This document shows positions 18,442-27,870 of a stretch of 64,000 nt of DNA, one piece after another. This stretch comes from Alphaproteobacteria bacterium (GTDB taxonomy: Bacteria; Pseudomonadota; Alphaproteobacteria; Acetobacterales; Acetobacteraceae): positions 21,956-85,955 of the forward strand of contig JAFKFI010000051.1 of assembly GCA_017307285.1 (NCBI GenBank). Direction: 5' to 3'. Numbering within the stretch: the stretch's first letter is position 1; the number at the start of each line of letters is the position of its first letter. The translations under genes and the position numbers were made by a program. The notes under the pieces are model-generated. The model did not search any database and had not been told where the DNA came from. It saw only the letters and a program-made list of their open reading frames with translations.

Positions 18442-19950
18442 TCAGGCCGCCTCGTCGCGGGCGGCCGCGGGCGTCGCCTCCAGGCGCATCTGCTGGGCAA
18501 GACGGTCGAGCCGGCGGAGCACGCTCTCGCCGGCGAACACGCCGCGATCCTCCTCGCAGCGCAGGACCAGCCGGCCCCCAGCGACATTGAGCGAGGTGCC
18601 GGCCAGCAAATCTGGCGTGCCGGCCGACAGCGTGTAGGCGAGCCGCAGCGCCATCCCGAGCGTCTCCGCCCGATGCGCGCTCTCGAAATCCAGCAGCGCA
18701 CGAGCCGGCTGCAGGAAGGGAGTGTCCGGCGCGGCCTCGTAGCGGAGGCCGATGGTGAGTGCCAGGAAGGCGCGGGCGTGGTGATCGAGGCCGATGCCGG
18801 GCTGGCGGAACACGCGCAGAAACGCCTGCTCGGCGCGGAACTCGGGATGGTCGCGGCTGCCGATGTCGGACATCCAGCACGCGGTCTCCCGCAGCCGTCG
18901 CGCCTCGCCGGTTTCGGCAGGGAACAGCGGGTCGGTCCAGTCCAGCAGCGCCGGAGGCAGGGAGGGATCGCGACCGAGCCAGCGAGCATATTCCCGGCCG
19001 GCAGCGAGTAGCGGATCGAGCCGGCGTACGTCCTCTGGCATCCGGCGCATGAACCAGCCTTCGCGCATCCCGTTCGCGCTGAACACCACCCGGCCGGGGG
19101 TGGCGCTGCGCAGCAGCCGGCGCAGGACGGTCGCGGCGTAGGGCAGGTCGTCGATGCGCCGGCGCGGGATGGCGGGCAGTCGTTCCAGCGTGCGTCGGCC
19201 GGCACCGGCGATCATGACGGCGAACGCGCGCGCCTCCTCCCGGTCCAGCGTGTAGTGATGCACCATGTTCAGCGGATAACCGGTCTGCGCGATATGGATT
19301 CGCGCCAGGGCACGCCATGCCCCCCCGACCAAATAGAGATCGCGCCCCGCCGCCCCGTCGTCGAGCCACGGCACGGTGGCGAGATCGCCGTCGGCGATCG
19401 TTCGCGCCGCGGGCAGATCGCCGCCAGACCGCTCGGACAGACGGATCACGCCAAGACCCAATGTAGCACTGGGGCCTTTCGTGCCGTGTTCCAGCCGCAC
19501 CAGCTCGAGCGAGCCGCCCCCGATATCGGCCAGGATGCCGTCCGCCTCGGGAATGCCGCACAGCACGCCGTCGGCCGAGTAGCCCGCCTCTTCCGCGCCC
19601 GAAAGAACCTTGATGGGCACGCCCGGCATCCGCCCACTCAAGGCGGCGACGAAATCCGGCCCATTGCGCGCATCCCGCACCGCCGCCGTCGCCAGCACCT
19701 CGAATGGCGCCGCACCCATCGCCCGCGCCACTTCCTGATAGCGGTGCATCACTGTGAAGGCCTGTGCCATGCCCTCTTCGTTGAGCCGCCCGGTCGATTG
19801 CAGGCCGCGGCCAAGGCGCAGCACCGCCTTCTCGTTGAAGATCGCCACGGGGTTGCGGCTGCGCCCCTCGTAGACCACGAGACGCACGGAATTGGAGCCA
19901 AGGTCGACCACCGCGCAGCGAGGTGCATCGGCGGGAGGCGTGAAGGGCAT
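18442..19950 (-). CDS. ppx: Exopolyphosphatase (Ppx/GppA family)
   Basis: The 502-residue protein begins CAVVDLGSNSVRLVVYEG, the first phosphate loop of the Ppx/GppA ASKHA fold, with the second loop at ILADIGGGSLELVRLE. Glu and Asp residues typical of the active centre lie in VLSGAEEAGYSADGV. The C-terminal part (about 310-500) is the HD-like helical domain found in alphaproteobacterial Ppx, with DHHARAFLALTI. It hydrolyses polyphosphate from the ends, and GppA-type activity on pppGpp is also possible. It lies three bases after ppk, so synthesis and breakdown are made from one transcript. Confidence 0.94.
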   Translation of the reverse strand: MPFTPPADAPRCAVVDLGSNSVRLVVYEGRSRNPVAIFNEKAVLRLGRGLQSTGRLNEEGMAQAFTVMHRYQEVARAMGAAPFEVLATAAVRDARNGPDFVAALSGRMPGVPIKVLSGAEEAGYSADGVLCGIPEADGILADIGGGSLELVRLEHGTKGPSATLGLGVIRLSERSGGDLPAARTIADGDLATVPWLDDGAAGRDLYLVGGAWRALARIHIAQTGYPLNMVHHYTLDREEARAFAVMIAGAGRRTLERLPAIPRRRIDDLPYAATVLRRLLRSATPGRVVFSANGMREGWFMRRMPEDVRRLDPLLAAGREYARWLGRDPSLPPALLDWTDPLFPAETGEARRLRETACWMSDIGSRDHPEFRAEQAFLRVFRQPGIGLDHHARAFLALTIGLRYEAAPDTPFLQPARALLDFESAHRAETLGMALRLAYTLSAGTPDLLAGTSLNVAGGRLVLRCEEDRGVFAGESVLRRLDRLAQQMRLEATPAAARDEAA

Positions 19951-19953
19951 CGC

Positions 19954-22182
19954 TTAATCCTGGTTGACGCGATCGGGGCGGCGCGGCGTGGTGAAAGGTG
20001 CCGTCACCAACGGTCCGTGCAAGGCGGAGCCGCGACCCGACAGGGACGGGTTGGTCATGAAGTAGTGATGCGCCGAGATCGGCTTCTTGCCCTTGGCCAC
20101 GCGCCGCCACGTCCCGTCCGGCCCAAGCTCCCAGGACTGCATCGAGTCCTTGAGATTGACCACCATGATCTGGTCGAGCACCTGCGCGTGGACGGTCGGG
20201 TTGTGGATCGGCACCAGCGTCTCCACCCGCCAATCCATGTTCCGCGCCATCCAGTCGGCCGAGCTGATGTAGACGCGGGCATGGCGGTTGGGGAGCGCGT
20301 GGCCGTTGCCGAATACGCAGATGCGGCTGTGCTCCAGGAACCGGCCGACGATGGACTTGACCCGGATGTGCTCCGATAGCCCCGGCACCCCCGGCCGCAG
20401 GCAGCAGATGCCGCGCACCACCGCCATCACCTTCACGCCCGCGCCGGAAGCCTCGTACAGCTTGTCGATCAGCGCCTCGTCGACCAGGCTGTTGAGCTTC
20501 AGCCAGATCCCGCCTGGCTTGCCGGCGCGGGAGAAGGCGATCTCGCGGTCGATCAGCTCGATCAGCACCTCGCGCGTGGTGATCGGGCTGAACGCCAAGG
20601 CGTCCATCAACTCCGGCCGCGCATAGCCGGTGAGGAAGTTGAACAGCCGGGCCGAATCGCGGGTGAGCGACGGGTCGCAGGTGAAGAACGACAGATCCGT
20701 GTAGATGCGCGCGGTGATCGGGTGATAGTTGCCGGTGCCGAAATGCGCGTAGGAGCGCACCGAGCCGCCCTCGCGCCGCACCACCAGCGATAGCTTGGCG
20801 TGAGTTTTCAACGCGGCGAAGCCGAACACCACCTGCACGCCGGCCGCCTCCAGGCTGCGGGAGAGGCGGATATTGGCCTCCTCGTCAAACCGCGCGCGCA
20901 GTTCGACCACCGCGGTCACGGCCTTGCCCGCCTCCGCCGCCTCGATCAGCGCCTTGACGATCGGGCTGTCACGGCTGGTGCGATAGAGCGTCTGCTTCAC
21001 CGCGACCACGTTGGGGTCTTGCGCCGCCTGCCGCAGGAACTGCACCACCACGTCGAAGCTCTCGAACGGGTGGTGGACGATGATGTCCTTGGCGCGGATC
21101 GCGGCGAAGCAGTCGCCGCCGAAATCGCGAATGCGCTCGGGGAAGCGCGGCGTGTAGGGCGGGAATTGCAGATCGGGCCGATCCTCGACGATGAGTTGCT
21201 TGAGGTCGGCGACCCCTAGCAATCCGTGCTGCAGATAGATTTCGTCGGGCGACGCGGCGACCTCGTCCGCGACGAGCTCCCGCAGCTCGACCGGCATGTC
21301 GGCATCCATCGTCAGATGGATCGCCACCCCGCGACGGCGGCGCTTCAACGCGGTCTCGTAGGAGCGGACCAGGTCCTCGGCCTCTTCCTCGAACTCGACG
21401 TCGGTATCGCGGATCAGGCGGAACATGCCGCGCCCGCTGAGCTGGAAGTCTGGGAACAGCCGATCCATGAACAGGCCGACGAGATCTTCCAGCATGACGA
21501 AGCGGATGGGCTCGCCGTGCGGGGCGGGAAGCCGCACGAAGCGCTCCACCTGTGTCGGCAGCGGGATCAGCGCCCGCATCGCCTGCCCGTCCTCCTCGCG
21601 CACCAGCCGGAGCGCCATCACCAGCCCCATGTTCTGGATGAACGGGAAGGGGTGCGCCGGGTCGATCGCCAGCGGGCTGAGCACGGGAAACACGCGCTCC
21701 ATGAACCAGGGATCGAGCCACGCCACGTCATCGGCAGAAAGTTGCGTCGGATCGCACACCTCCATGCCGGCATCGCGCAACAGGCCGCGCAACTCCCGCC
21801 ACACCCGCTGCTGATCGGCCAGCAGTGCCTCGGAGCGCACGCGGATTTCCGCGAGCTGCTGCGCCGGCGTGCGGCCGTCCGGCGACAGTGTCGCCACCCC
21901 CGCCTTGGCCTGCCCCATCAGCCCGGCGACGCGCACCGAGTAGAATTCGTCGAGATTGGAGGCGCTGATCGATACGAAACGCACGCGCTCCAGCAGCGGA
22001 TGTCGCGGGTTCTCCGCCTCCTCGACCACGCGATGATTGAAGTCGAGCCACGAAAGCTCCCGGTTGATGAACCGGCCGGGACGGTCCGGCGCGATGCCCG
22101 GCGGTGGCGCGGGCGCCGGGTGTTCGAGCGCGGACGGCAGGGCGGCATCCGCCAGCAGGGCGTGGGCGGAGATCTTCGTCAT
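19954..22182 (-). CDS. ppk1: Polyphosphate kinase 1
   Basis: The 742-residue protein has the four-domain PPK1 layout: N-terminal [19 protein letters not shown] with [17 protein letters not shown], a head domain, and two phospholipase D-like C-terminal domains. His487 in [16 protein letters not shown] is the predicted autophosphorylated residue, and [19 protein letters not shown] is the second conserved block. It transfers the ATP gamma-phosphate to growing polyphosphate. It lies between hdaA (nine-base gap) and ppx (three-base gap) in one operon. Length is slightly above the E. coli enzyme because of an extended Pro/Ala-rich N-terminus (residues 15-35). Confidence 0.97.
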   Translation of the reverse strand: MTKISAHALLADAALPSALEHPAPAPPPGIAPDRPGRFINRELSWLDFNHRVVEEAENPRHPLLERVRFVSISASNLDEFYSVRVAGLMGQAKAGVATLSPDGRTPAQQLAEIRVRSEALLADQQRVWRELRGLLRDAGMEVCDPTQLSADDVAWLDPWFMERVFPVLSPLAIDPAHPFPFIQNMGLVMALRLVREEDGQAMRALIPLPTQVERFVRLPAPHGEPIRFVMLEDLVGLFMDRLFPDFQLSGRGMFRLIRDTDVEFEEEAEDLVRSYETALKRRRRGVAIHLTMDADMPVELRELVADEVAASPDEIYLQHGLLGVADLKQLIVEDRPDLQFPPYTPRFPERIRDFGGDCFAAIRAKDIIVHHPFESFDVVVQFLRQAAQDPNVVAVKQTLYRTSRDSPIVKALIEAAEAGKAVTAVVELRARFDEEANIRLSRSLEAAGVQVVFGFAALKTHAKLSLVVRREGGSVRSYAHFGTGNYHPITARIYTDLSFFTCDPSLTRDSARLFNFLTGYARPELMDALAFSPITTREVLIELIDREIAFSRAGKPGGIWLKLNSLVDEALIDKLYEASGAGVKVMAVVRGICCLRPGVPGLSEHIRVKSIVGRFLEHSRICVFGNGHALPNRHARVYISSADWMARNMDWRVETLVPIHNPTVHAQVLDQIMVVNLKDSMQSWELGPDGTWRRVAKGKKPISAHHYFMTNPSLSGRGSALHGPLVTAPFTTPRRPDRVNQD

Positions 22183-22191
22183 GCGCCGATC

Positions 22192-22932
22192 CTACAAGAG
22201 CGGACGGTAAGCGGACGAGTCCGCCGAATGGTCGGCGGTCAGGGTTTCCTCGTCATGCAATATGAGCCCCGACTCGAAATCATCGAGCACCCGCGCGGCG
22301 AGGCCGCGCGTGACCGGCCTGTGGCGCTCCAATGAGGCACGGTCGAGCCGGGCGGCGGCCTCGCGGATCGCGGCGGGGGTACGCGTCAGGCGCAACAGCA
22401 GCCATTCCTGGACCGATCGGGCCACGGGCACCCGGCGCGCCGCCAGCAGCCGCGTGAGTAACAGTCGCAGCAGCTCGTCCTCGGCCGGCAAGATGCGCAC
22501 GGCGGTAACGGCTCGAACGCGGCTGGCCAAATCCGGCAGTCGCAGCCTCCACCGCGACGGCGGCGAGCGCGCGGCCATCAGCACCGGGACCTGGTTCTCA
22601 TGCGCCGCGTTCAGCACATGCAACAGCGCTTCCTCGTCGCAAGTCGCGTCGGCATCGTCGATCGCGATGCGGTCGCCGCTCGGCAGGTCCGGCATCCCGC
22701 GCAGCGCCGGGGCCTGTATCGGCCGAGCCCCCTTCTCCGCCGCCCAGACCGCCAGTAGGTGGCTCTTGCCGCAGCCCTCCTCGCCCCAGATCGCCAGCCG
22801 CCCGTCCGGCCAGTCGGCGGTACGGCGCAGCCAGGCCAGCGCCTCGGCATTGGATGGGGCGCGGATGAAATCGGCGGCGGCGTAGTCGAATCGCTCCGGA
22901 AACGGCAGCGCCAGTTGTCGGATGGCGCTCAT
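22192..22932 (-). CDS. hdaA: DnaA-like regulatory ATPase (HdaA)
   Basis: The 246-residue protein resembles the DnaA AAA+ domain without the DNA-binding part. It starts with a clamp-binding motif, QLALPFP (residues 6-12), which in Hda binds the DNA polymerase beta-clamp, followed by Walker A GEEGCGKSHLL (50-60) and Walker B-like RIAIDDADA (about 90-98). The sensor 2 helix is at the end. In Caulobacter HdaA promotes ATP hydrolysis by DnaA and so prevents re-initiation. Its ATG overlaps the perM stop by four bases, and ppk follows after nine bases. Confidence 0.9.
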   Translation of the reverse strand: MSAIRQLALPFPERFDYAAADFIRAPSNAEALAWLRRTADWPDGRLAIWGEEGCGKSHLLAVWAAEKGARPIQAPALRGMPDLPSGDRIAIDDADATCDEEALLHVLNAAHENQVPVLMAARSPPSRWRLRLPDLASRVRAVTAVRILPAEDELLRLLLTRLLAARRVPVARSVQEWLLLRLTRTPAAIREAAARLDRASLERHRPVTRGLAARVLDDFESGLILHDEETLTADHSADSSAYRPLL

Positions 22933-24137
22933 GCGCCGGGCCGGCCGCCGCCGGGCGGGTCGAGGTAGAGCGCGCTGCTCAGGTAGCGTCGCAGCCAGAA
23001 GCGGCAGAGCACGCCGATGGTCGCGGCAATCGGCACCGCGAGCATGATTCCGAGGAAACCGAATGCCGCGCCGCCGGCGAACAGCGCGAAGATCACCCAC
23101 ACCGCCGGCAGTTCCACCCGGTCGCCAAGGAATCGCGGATAGATCACGTAGCCTTCGAGGATCTGACCGACCACCAGCACGACGCACACCATGATGACGC
23201 CGTGCCACCCCGGGAACTGCGCCAGCGCAAGGCCGATCGAGGTCAATCCGCCCGTAATCGAGCCGACATAGGGAATGAACGACAACACGCCGGCGGCGAT
23301 ACCCACGATCAGCCCGAGATCGAGCCCGACCAGCGACAGGCCGGCGGCGTAGAACAGCGCCAGCAGCAGGCAGCACAACGCCTGCCCGCGCACCCAGGCG
23401 GACAGGATGCGGTCGACCTCGCGCACCTGCGCCCGGATCACCTCGGCGTAGCGGCGCGGCAGCCAGGAATCCACCCGCGCTACCACGCCCGGCCAGTCAC
23501 GCAACAGATAGAACGCCACGACGGGCGTCACGACGATGAGGCTGATGACATTGAACAGTGCGAAGCCGCCGCCGATGACGCGCGAGAGCGCCGCGGCGAG
23601 GAAGGACAGCATCGCCCCCGCCTGTCCGCCCACCAGGTCGCGTAGCTTGTCGTCCACCACCTGGCTGCCGAAGCGCTCTTGCAGGTGCGTGATAACCTCG
23701 CGCGCCCAGTCCTGCAGCAGCAGGACGTATTCCGGGATGCGGCCGATCAGCAGGCCGATCTGGGAGAGGATGACAGGGTAGAGCAGCAAGGCGAACAGCA
23801 GCGCCGCCGCGATCACGGCGACGATCATCAGCAGCGCCGCCACGCCGCGCGGCATGCCCGCGCGGGTCAGCCGGCTGGTCGCCGGATCAAGCACGTAGGC
23901 GATCCCGGCGGCGGCCACGAAGGGCATCAGGATCGAGGCGAACAGTTGCAGCGCCAGCCACGCCACGATGACGAGCCCCACGAGCAGCGCGATCCGCTGC
24001 CCCCGCGTCGCGTGCGCGAGTCGCGGAGGCGCGGCGGGCGGCAAGGCCTCGTCGCGCCAGTCAGGCGGCGGCGGCTCGGGGTGCAGACTCGCCCCGGAGG
24101 GCGGCAGCTTGACCGGCTGGGGCGGCAGCTCGTTCAT
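22929..24137 (-). CDS. AI-2E family transporter (PerM)
   Basis: The 402-residue membrane protein has the PerM/AI-2E layout: a Pro-rich cytoplasmic start (residues 1-35), two to three helices, a soluble amphipathic section (about 140-210), and a conserved C-terminal block with [20 protein letters not shown] and [19 protein letters not shown]. The family includes quorum-signal exporters and Na+(Li+)/H+ antiporters, so the substrate cannot be named. It sits between the CDP-alcohol phosphotransferase and hdaA with four-base overlaps on both sides; perM next to hdaA is common in alphaproteobacteria. Confidence 0.9.
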   Translation of the reverse strand: MNELPPQPVKLPPSGASLHPEPPPPDWRDEALPPAAPPRLAHATRGQRIALLVGLVIVAWLALQLFASILMPFVAAAGIAYVLDPATSRLTRAGMPRGVAALLMIVAVIAAALLFALLLYPVILSQIGLLIGRIPEYVLLLQDWAREVITHLQERFGSQVVDDKLRDLVGGQAGAMLSFLAAALSRVIGGGFALFNVISLIVVTPVVAFYLLRDWPGVVARVDSWLPRRYAEVIRAQVREVDRILSAWVRGQALCCLLLALFYAAGLSLVGLDLGLIVGIAAGVLSFIPYVGSITGGLTSIGLALAQFPGWHGVIMVCVVLVVGQILEGYVIYPRFLGDRVELPAVWVIFALFAGGAAFGFLGIMLAVPIAATIGVLCRFWLRRYLSSALYLDPPGGGRPGA

Positions 24138-24700
24138 CGCGCGCGGGCCGCCTTCCAGACATAGGCCCCGCCGGAGGCAAGCGTGCTGGCGGCGACCGCC
24201 CAGACCAGGATCGTGATGAGGACAGGTGCCGCCAGGTCGAAGCCGACCAGCAGCAAGGTCACGGCGATCAGCACGATCTGCAGGCCGGTGTTGAGCTTCG
24301 AGATCAGCAGCGGCCGAATACGCACGGGCTGGCCGAGCACCCCGAGACACACCACGCCGCCCACGATCAGCACATCGCGGAACACGACGAGGATGGCCAG
24401 CCAGCTGGGCAAGATGTTCACGGCCGCCAGTGTAACATACATCGTCACGAGGAGAGCCTTGTCCGCCACCGGGTCAAGCAGGGCGCCAAGCGCGCTGGCC
24501 GCGCCGCGCCGGGCGAGCCAGCCATCCACCGCGTCGGACAGGCCCGCCGCCACGAACAGGTAGAAGGCCTCCTCGATGCGCCGCTGCAGCACCAGCCAGA
24601 CGGCGAGCGGCACGGCGCACAACCGGGCGAAGGTAATGATGTTGGGGACAGTGAGCAGGGCGGAGGAGGATCCCGTGCCGAGCTCGGTTCCGTCAGGCAT
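24134..24700 (-). CDS. CDP-alcohol phosphatidyltransferase family protein (PgsA-like)
   Basis: The 188-residue membrane enzyme carries the full CDP-alcohol motif: Asp56-x2-Asp59-Gly60-x2-Ala-Arg-x8-Gly-x3-Asp76-x3-Asp80 in the stretch [12 protein letters not shown]...[10 protein letters not shown]. The start [11 protein letters not shown] is like PgsA. It would make a phosphatidyl-alcohol lipid, most simply phosphatidylglycerophosphate or a cardiolipin-type product, at the inner membrane. I prefer ATG 24700 over a TTG at 24724 because the family motif follows at the usual distance. It is the first gene of the five-gene operon that ends with ppx. Confidence 0.87.
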   Translation of the reverse strand: MPDGTELGTGSSSALLTVPNIITFARLCAVPLAVWLVLQRRIEEAFYLFVAAGLSDAVDGWLARRGAASALGALLDPVADKALLVTMYVTLAAVNILPSWLAILVVFRDVLIVGGVVCLGVLGQPVRIRPLLISKLNTGLQIVLIAVTLLLVGFDLAAPVLITILVWAVAASTLASGGAYVWKAARAR

Positions 24701-24826
24701 GATTGCCGCCACCCGCCGTTGCAAGCCACGCCGGCCTATGATTGTTTCCGCGCCCGTTCACCCGCCTTGCGCGATCCGGCATCCTGTTGTCTCCCGGACC
24801 AAGGCCTTACCGTATGGAGGGCCGCC
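24701..24826. promoter_or_regulatory. Divergent promoter region, hdaA-ppk operon and purMN
   Basis: This gap holds the promoters for the leftward phosphotransferase-perM-hdaA-ppk-ppx operon and rightward purMN. A GGAGG ribosome site lies six bases before the purM ATG. No PUR box or other operator is recognisable. Confidence 0.45.
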
Positions 24827-25906
24827 ATGACCAGCGCGGATGACGACCCCACGGCCGCGGCCGGCAACGGTTTGACCTACCGCCAGGCCGGCGTCGATAT
24901 CGACGCAGGTGAGGCGCTGGTCGAGGCGATCAAGCCCCTCGCCCGCTCAACCCTGCGCGCGGGAGTGATGGGTTCGCTCGGTGGCTTCGGCGCGCTGTTC
25001 GACCTCAAGGGCGCCGGCTTCGCCGATCCCGTGCTGGTCTCCACCACGGATGGCGTCGGCACCAAGCTCAGGGTCGCCATCGAGACCGGCATTCTCGACA
25101 CGGTCGGGATCGATCTCGTTGCCATGTGCGTCAACGACCTCGTGGTGCAGGGCGCCGAGCCGCTGTTCTTCCTGGACTATTTCGCCACCGGCCGCCTCGC
25201 GGTCGAGCAGGCGCGACGGGTGATCGGCGGTATCGCGCAAGGCTGCCTGCAAGCCGGCTGCGCCCTGGTCGGTGGCGAGACGGCCGAGATGCCCGGAATG
25301 TACGCGGCGGACGATTTCGATTTGGCGGGCTTCGCCGTGGGAGCGGCGGAGCGCGGCCAGCTATTGCCGCGCGCCGTTGCTCCGGGCGACGCAGTGATCG
25401 GGCTGGCCAGCGCGGGCGTGCATTCCAACGGATTCTCCCTGGTCCGCCGCATCGTCGAGGCCAGCGGTGTCGGCTGGGACGCGCCGGCGCCGTTCGCCGC
25501 CGAGACGTCCCTTGCTGCCGCGCTCATGGCTCCGACGCGCATCTACGTGAAACCGCTGCTCGCGCTGCATCGCGCCGGGCTGCTCAAGGCCGCCGCCCAC
25601 ATCACCGGCGGCGGCTTGCCGGGCAATCTGCCGCGCGTGCTGCCCGAGGGCACCGACGCCTTGCTCGACCAGCCCTGGCCCCTCCCGCCGGTGTTCCGCT
25701 GGCTGACCGCGAGCGGCGGGGTCGCGGCAGATGAGATGCTGCGGGTCTTCAATTGCGGGATCGGAATGGCGCTCGTGGTGAGCGACCCCGAGCGCGCGGA
25801 GGCGTTGCTGCAAGCGGAAGGCGAGAAGGTGCTCCGGCTCGGACACATCGCAGCGGGAGCGGGACCGGCCTCGGTGCGCTTCGATGCCATGCCCAATTTC
25901 GGATGA
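24827..25906 (+). CDS. purM: Phosphoribosylformylglycinamidine cyclo-ligase
   Basis: The 359-residue protein shows the PurM pattern: start [20 protein letters not shown], the ATP-loop region [15 protein letters not shown] (family Asp and Lys), [20 protein letters not shown], and [16 protein letters not shown], plus the C-terminal [17 protein letters not shown]. It catalyses the ATP-dependent closure of FGAM to AIR, the fifth step of purine synthesis. The ATG at 24827 follows GGAGG; the frame is open from 24719 but the extension lacks family character. It overlaps purN in ATGA, a normal alphaproteobacterial arrangement. Confidence 0.97.
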   Translation: MTSADDDPTAAAGNGLTYRQAGVDIDAGEALVEAIKPLARSTLRAGVMGSLGGFGALFDLKGAGFADPVLVSTTDGVGTKLRVAIETGILDTVGIDLVAMCVNDLVVQGAEPLFFLDYFATGRLAVEQARRVIGGIAQGCLQAGCALVGGETAEMPGMYAADDFDLAGFAVGAAERGQLLPRAVAPGDAVIGLASAGVHSNGFSLVRRIVEASGVGWDAPAPFAAETSLAAALMAPTRIYVKPLLALHRAGLLKAAAHITGGGLPGNLPRVLPEGTDALLDQPWPLPPVFRWLTASGGVAADEMLRVFNCGIGMALVVSDPERAEALLQAEGEKVLRLGHIAAGAGPASVRFDAMPNFG

Positions 25907-26541
25907 AACCCCGCGTCGCCATCCTGATCAGCGGGCGGGGCTCCAACATGGCGGCCCTGATCGAGGCCGCGCGCGACCCTGCCTACCCCGCCGAGATCGC
26001 CCTGGTCCTGTCGAACCGCCCCGACGCGGGCGGGCTGCGCCACGCCGCCGAGCACGGCATCCGCACCGCGGCCATCGACCACCGCGCATTCCGGAGCGAC
26101 CGGGGCGCGCACGAGGCGGCGATCGACGCGGCGCTGCGCGAGGCGGGGGTGGAGATCGTCTGCCTGGCTGGGTATCTCCGGCTGCTGACGCCGTTCCTAG
26201 TCGGGCGGTGGGCGGGGCGGATGCTCAACATTCACCCTAGCCTGCTTCCCGCCTTCCCCGGCCTGCATACCCACGAGCGGGCGCTGGCCGCCGGCGTGAA
26301 GCTGCATGGCTGCACCGTCCACCTCGTCACCGATGCGATGGACGACGGCCCGATCTTGGCCCAGGCGGCGGTGCCCGTGCTGGCCGGCGACACCGAGGAG
26401 ACATTAGCGGCTCGCGTGCTGATCCAGGAGCACGTCATCTATCCCCTGGCGCTCCGGCTCCAGGCTGAGGGCCGGCGGAACGAGCCCCTGCCCGGCGCCG
26501 CCCTGCTGAACCCCTTGCCCGTCCCGGCGCGGCTGCCATAA
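25903..26541 (+). CDS. purN: Phosphoribosylglycinamide formyltransferase
   Basis: The 212-residue protein is a PurN-type formyltransferase: start [18 protein letters not shown] (phosphate loop), the catalytic triad Asn109, His111 ([13 protein letters not shown]) and Asp147 ([11 protein letters not shown]), which correspond to Asn106, His108 and Asp144 of E. coli. It moves a formyl group from 10-formyl-tetrahydrofolate to GAR in purine synthesis. The ATG overlaps the purM stop by four bases. Confidence 0.97.
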   Translation: MKPRVAILISGRGSNMAALIEAARDPAYPAEIALVLSNRPDAGGLRHAAEHGIRTAAIDHRAFRSDRGAHEAAIDAALREAGVEIVCLAGYLRLLTPFLVGRWAGRMLNIHPSLLPAFPGLHTHERALAAGVKLHGCTVHLVTDAMDDGPILAQAAVPVLAGDTEETLAARVLIQEHVIYPLALRLQAEGRRNEPLPGAALLNPLPVPARLP

Positions 26542-26584
26542 AACGCGGCTTAGGTTTCCAAACGCAGGATCGAGACGTTCCATC

Positions 26585-26740
26585 ATGGCCGACCAAACCA
26601 CCGTCGTCACCGGAGCCGAGACGCCCGAGGCCTTCCTCGCGGACCGTCAGGCCTTTTGGCACTCCTGGACCCATTTCGTCATCGGCACGACGATCGGCGT
26701 GGTCATCCTGCTGATCCTGATGGCAATTTTCCTGGTCTGA
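26585..26740 (+). CDS. aa3-type cytochrome c oxidase subunit IV (bacterial, CtaH-like)
   Basis: This 51-residue gene is too short for standard frame lists. Translation gives a polar start (MADQTTVVTGAETPEAFLAD) followed by RQAFWHSWTHFVIGTTIGVV and ILLILMAIFLV. The FWHSxTxF block before a single membrane helix is the hallmark of the small subunit IV (COX4_pro_2 family) of alphaproteobacterial aa3 oxidases such as that of Paracoccus. In crystal structures this helix touches subunits I and III but is not needed for catalysis. It is here 43 bases after purN and not beside the other oxidase genes; I see a weak ribosome site (CGAGACG). Confidence 0.82.
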   Translation: MADQTTVVTGAETPEAFLADRQAFWHSWTHFVIGTTIGVVILLILMAIFLV

Positions 26741-26743
26741 CGC

Positions 26744-27847
26744 TCACCACCCGTTCACACGGGTCCAGATCGCCACCACCTCGTCACCGCCCTCCACGAC
26801 GTAGTACCGGTCATGCGCCGCCGCGGTCATGCACGTGTGGTTGGGCGCCACACGCACCTTGGTGCCCACCGGCAGGTCCGCCGGCACCGCCGCATCCGTC
26901 TCGACCACGCCGTGCTCCTGATAAGCATGGCGCACGATGGCCTGGCCGTAGGTCGGCCTCCCGCGCGCGTCGAGCATGAGGCCGAAGCCGTAGTCGAGCG
27001 GCGCCGCCTCGGTGCTGCGATCCTTCGATAGCGCGAGCCCGCCGGCATCGATCAGCAGCCGGTTCCGCGCGGGCCGCCGGCCGATGACGCTCGCCAGCAC
27101 CGTCAGGGCGATATCGCCCACCGCGTGCGTGTGAATCTCCGCCTGGAACAAATCGCCGAACATGTAGACCCCCGCCCGCACCTCGCTCACGCCGGACAGC
27201 GAGGCAGCGTGCCGGGCAGTGGGCGAGCTTCCCATCGAGACGATGGATGCCGCATGGCCGGCGGCGCGCAGGCGTTCGGCGGCCCGCACGATCCCGGCCC
27301 GCTCCGCCTCGGCGATGCGGACCATGTCCTCGACGCTGCGGCCCCCATAGCTGTGCCCGGCATGGGTCATCACCCCCGCGAGCCGGCCGCCGAGCCGGTC
27401 CGCGATGGCGAGCAACGCGGGATCCTCCGGCCGAACGCCGCCACGCTCCTCACCGGTGTCGATCTCGATGAGCGCCCGTGGCCCTGCGGGGTGGGCGGCA
27501 ATCGCGCGGGCGGTATCTGGGTCATCGGTGATCACCGTGACCGCCGCCCCATTCGCGTTCAGCTTGGCGACCTGGTCGAGCTTTCGCGCCGTGATCCCCA
27601 CCGCGTAGAGGATGTCGGTGATCCCGTGGCCGGCGAAGTATTCCGCCTCGGCCAGGGTGGAGACGGTGATGCCGCCGGGCTGGCCGGCGAGCGCGAGCCG
27701 CGCCACCTCGATCGATTTGGCGGTCTTCATGTGCGGACGCAGCGGCACGCCATGCCGCGACAGTGCTGCCGCCATCGACGCGATATTGCGCTGCATGATG
27801 GCCCGATCGAGCACGAGGCAGGGCGTCGGCAGATCGTCCAACCTCAT
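26744..27847 (-). CDS. DSD1-family PLP enzyme (D-threonine aldolase / D-serine dehydratase-like)
   Basis: The 367-residue protein has the alanine-racemase-like N-terminal barrel with PLP lysine 41 in LRPHMKTAKS and the C-terminal metal site with His337 and Cys339 in APNHTCMTAA. These two features define the D-threonine aldolase / D-3-hydroxyaspartate dehydratase group, which uses PLP plus a divalent metal on D-hydroxy amino acids. The exact substrate cannot be told from sequence. It is the second gene of a two-gene operon, 23 bases after a threonine-synthase-like gene, and ends three bases from the convergent microprotein gene at 26740. Confidence 0.88.
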   Translation of the reverse strand: MRLDDLPTPCLVLDRAIMQRNIASMAAALSRHGVPLRPHMKTAKSIEVARLALAGQPGGITVSTLAEAEYFAGHGITDILYAVGITARKLDQVAKLNANGAAVTVITDDPDTARAIAAHPAGPRALIEIDTGEERGGVRPEDPALLAIADRLGGRLAGVMTHAGHSYGGRSVEDMVRIAEAERAGIVRAAERLRAAGHAASIVSMGSSPTARHAASLSGVSEVRAGVYMFGDLFQAEIHTHAVGDIALTVLASVIGRRPARNRLLIDAGGLALSKDRSTEAAPLDYGFGLMLDARGRPTYGQAIVRHAYQEHGVVETDAAVPADLPVGTKVRVAPNHTCMTAAAHDRYYVVEGGDEVVAIWTRVNGW

Positions 27848-27870
27848 GGCGGCGCGAGCTCCTGGGGATG

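Noticed and set aside
17801..20233. An 810-codon minus-strand open frame over ppx
   Set aside because: The product is Arg/Ala/Gly-rich and overlaps ppx, whose motifs are clear in the other frame. The same holds for the 19255-20379 frame on the plus strand.
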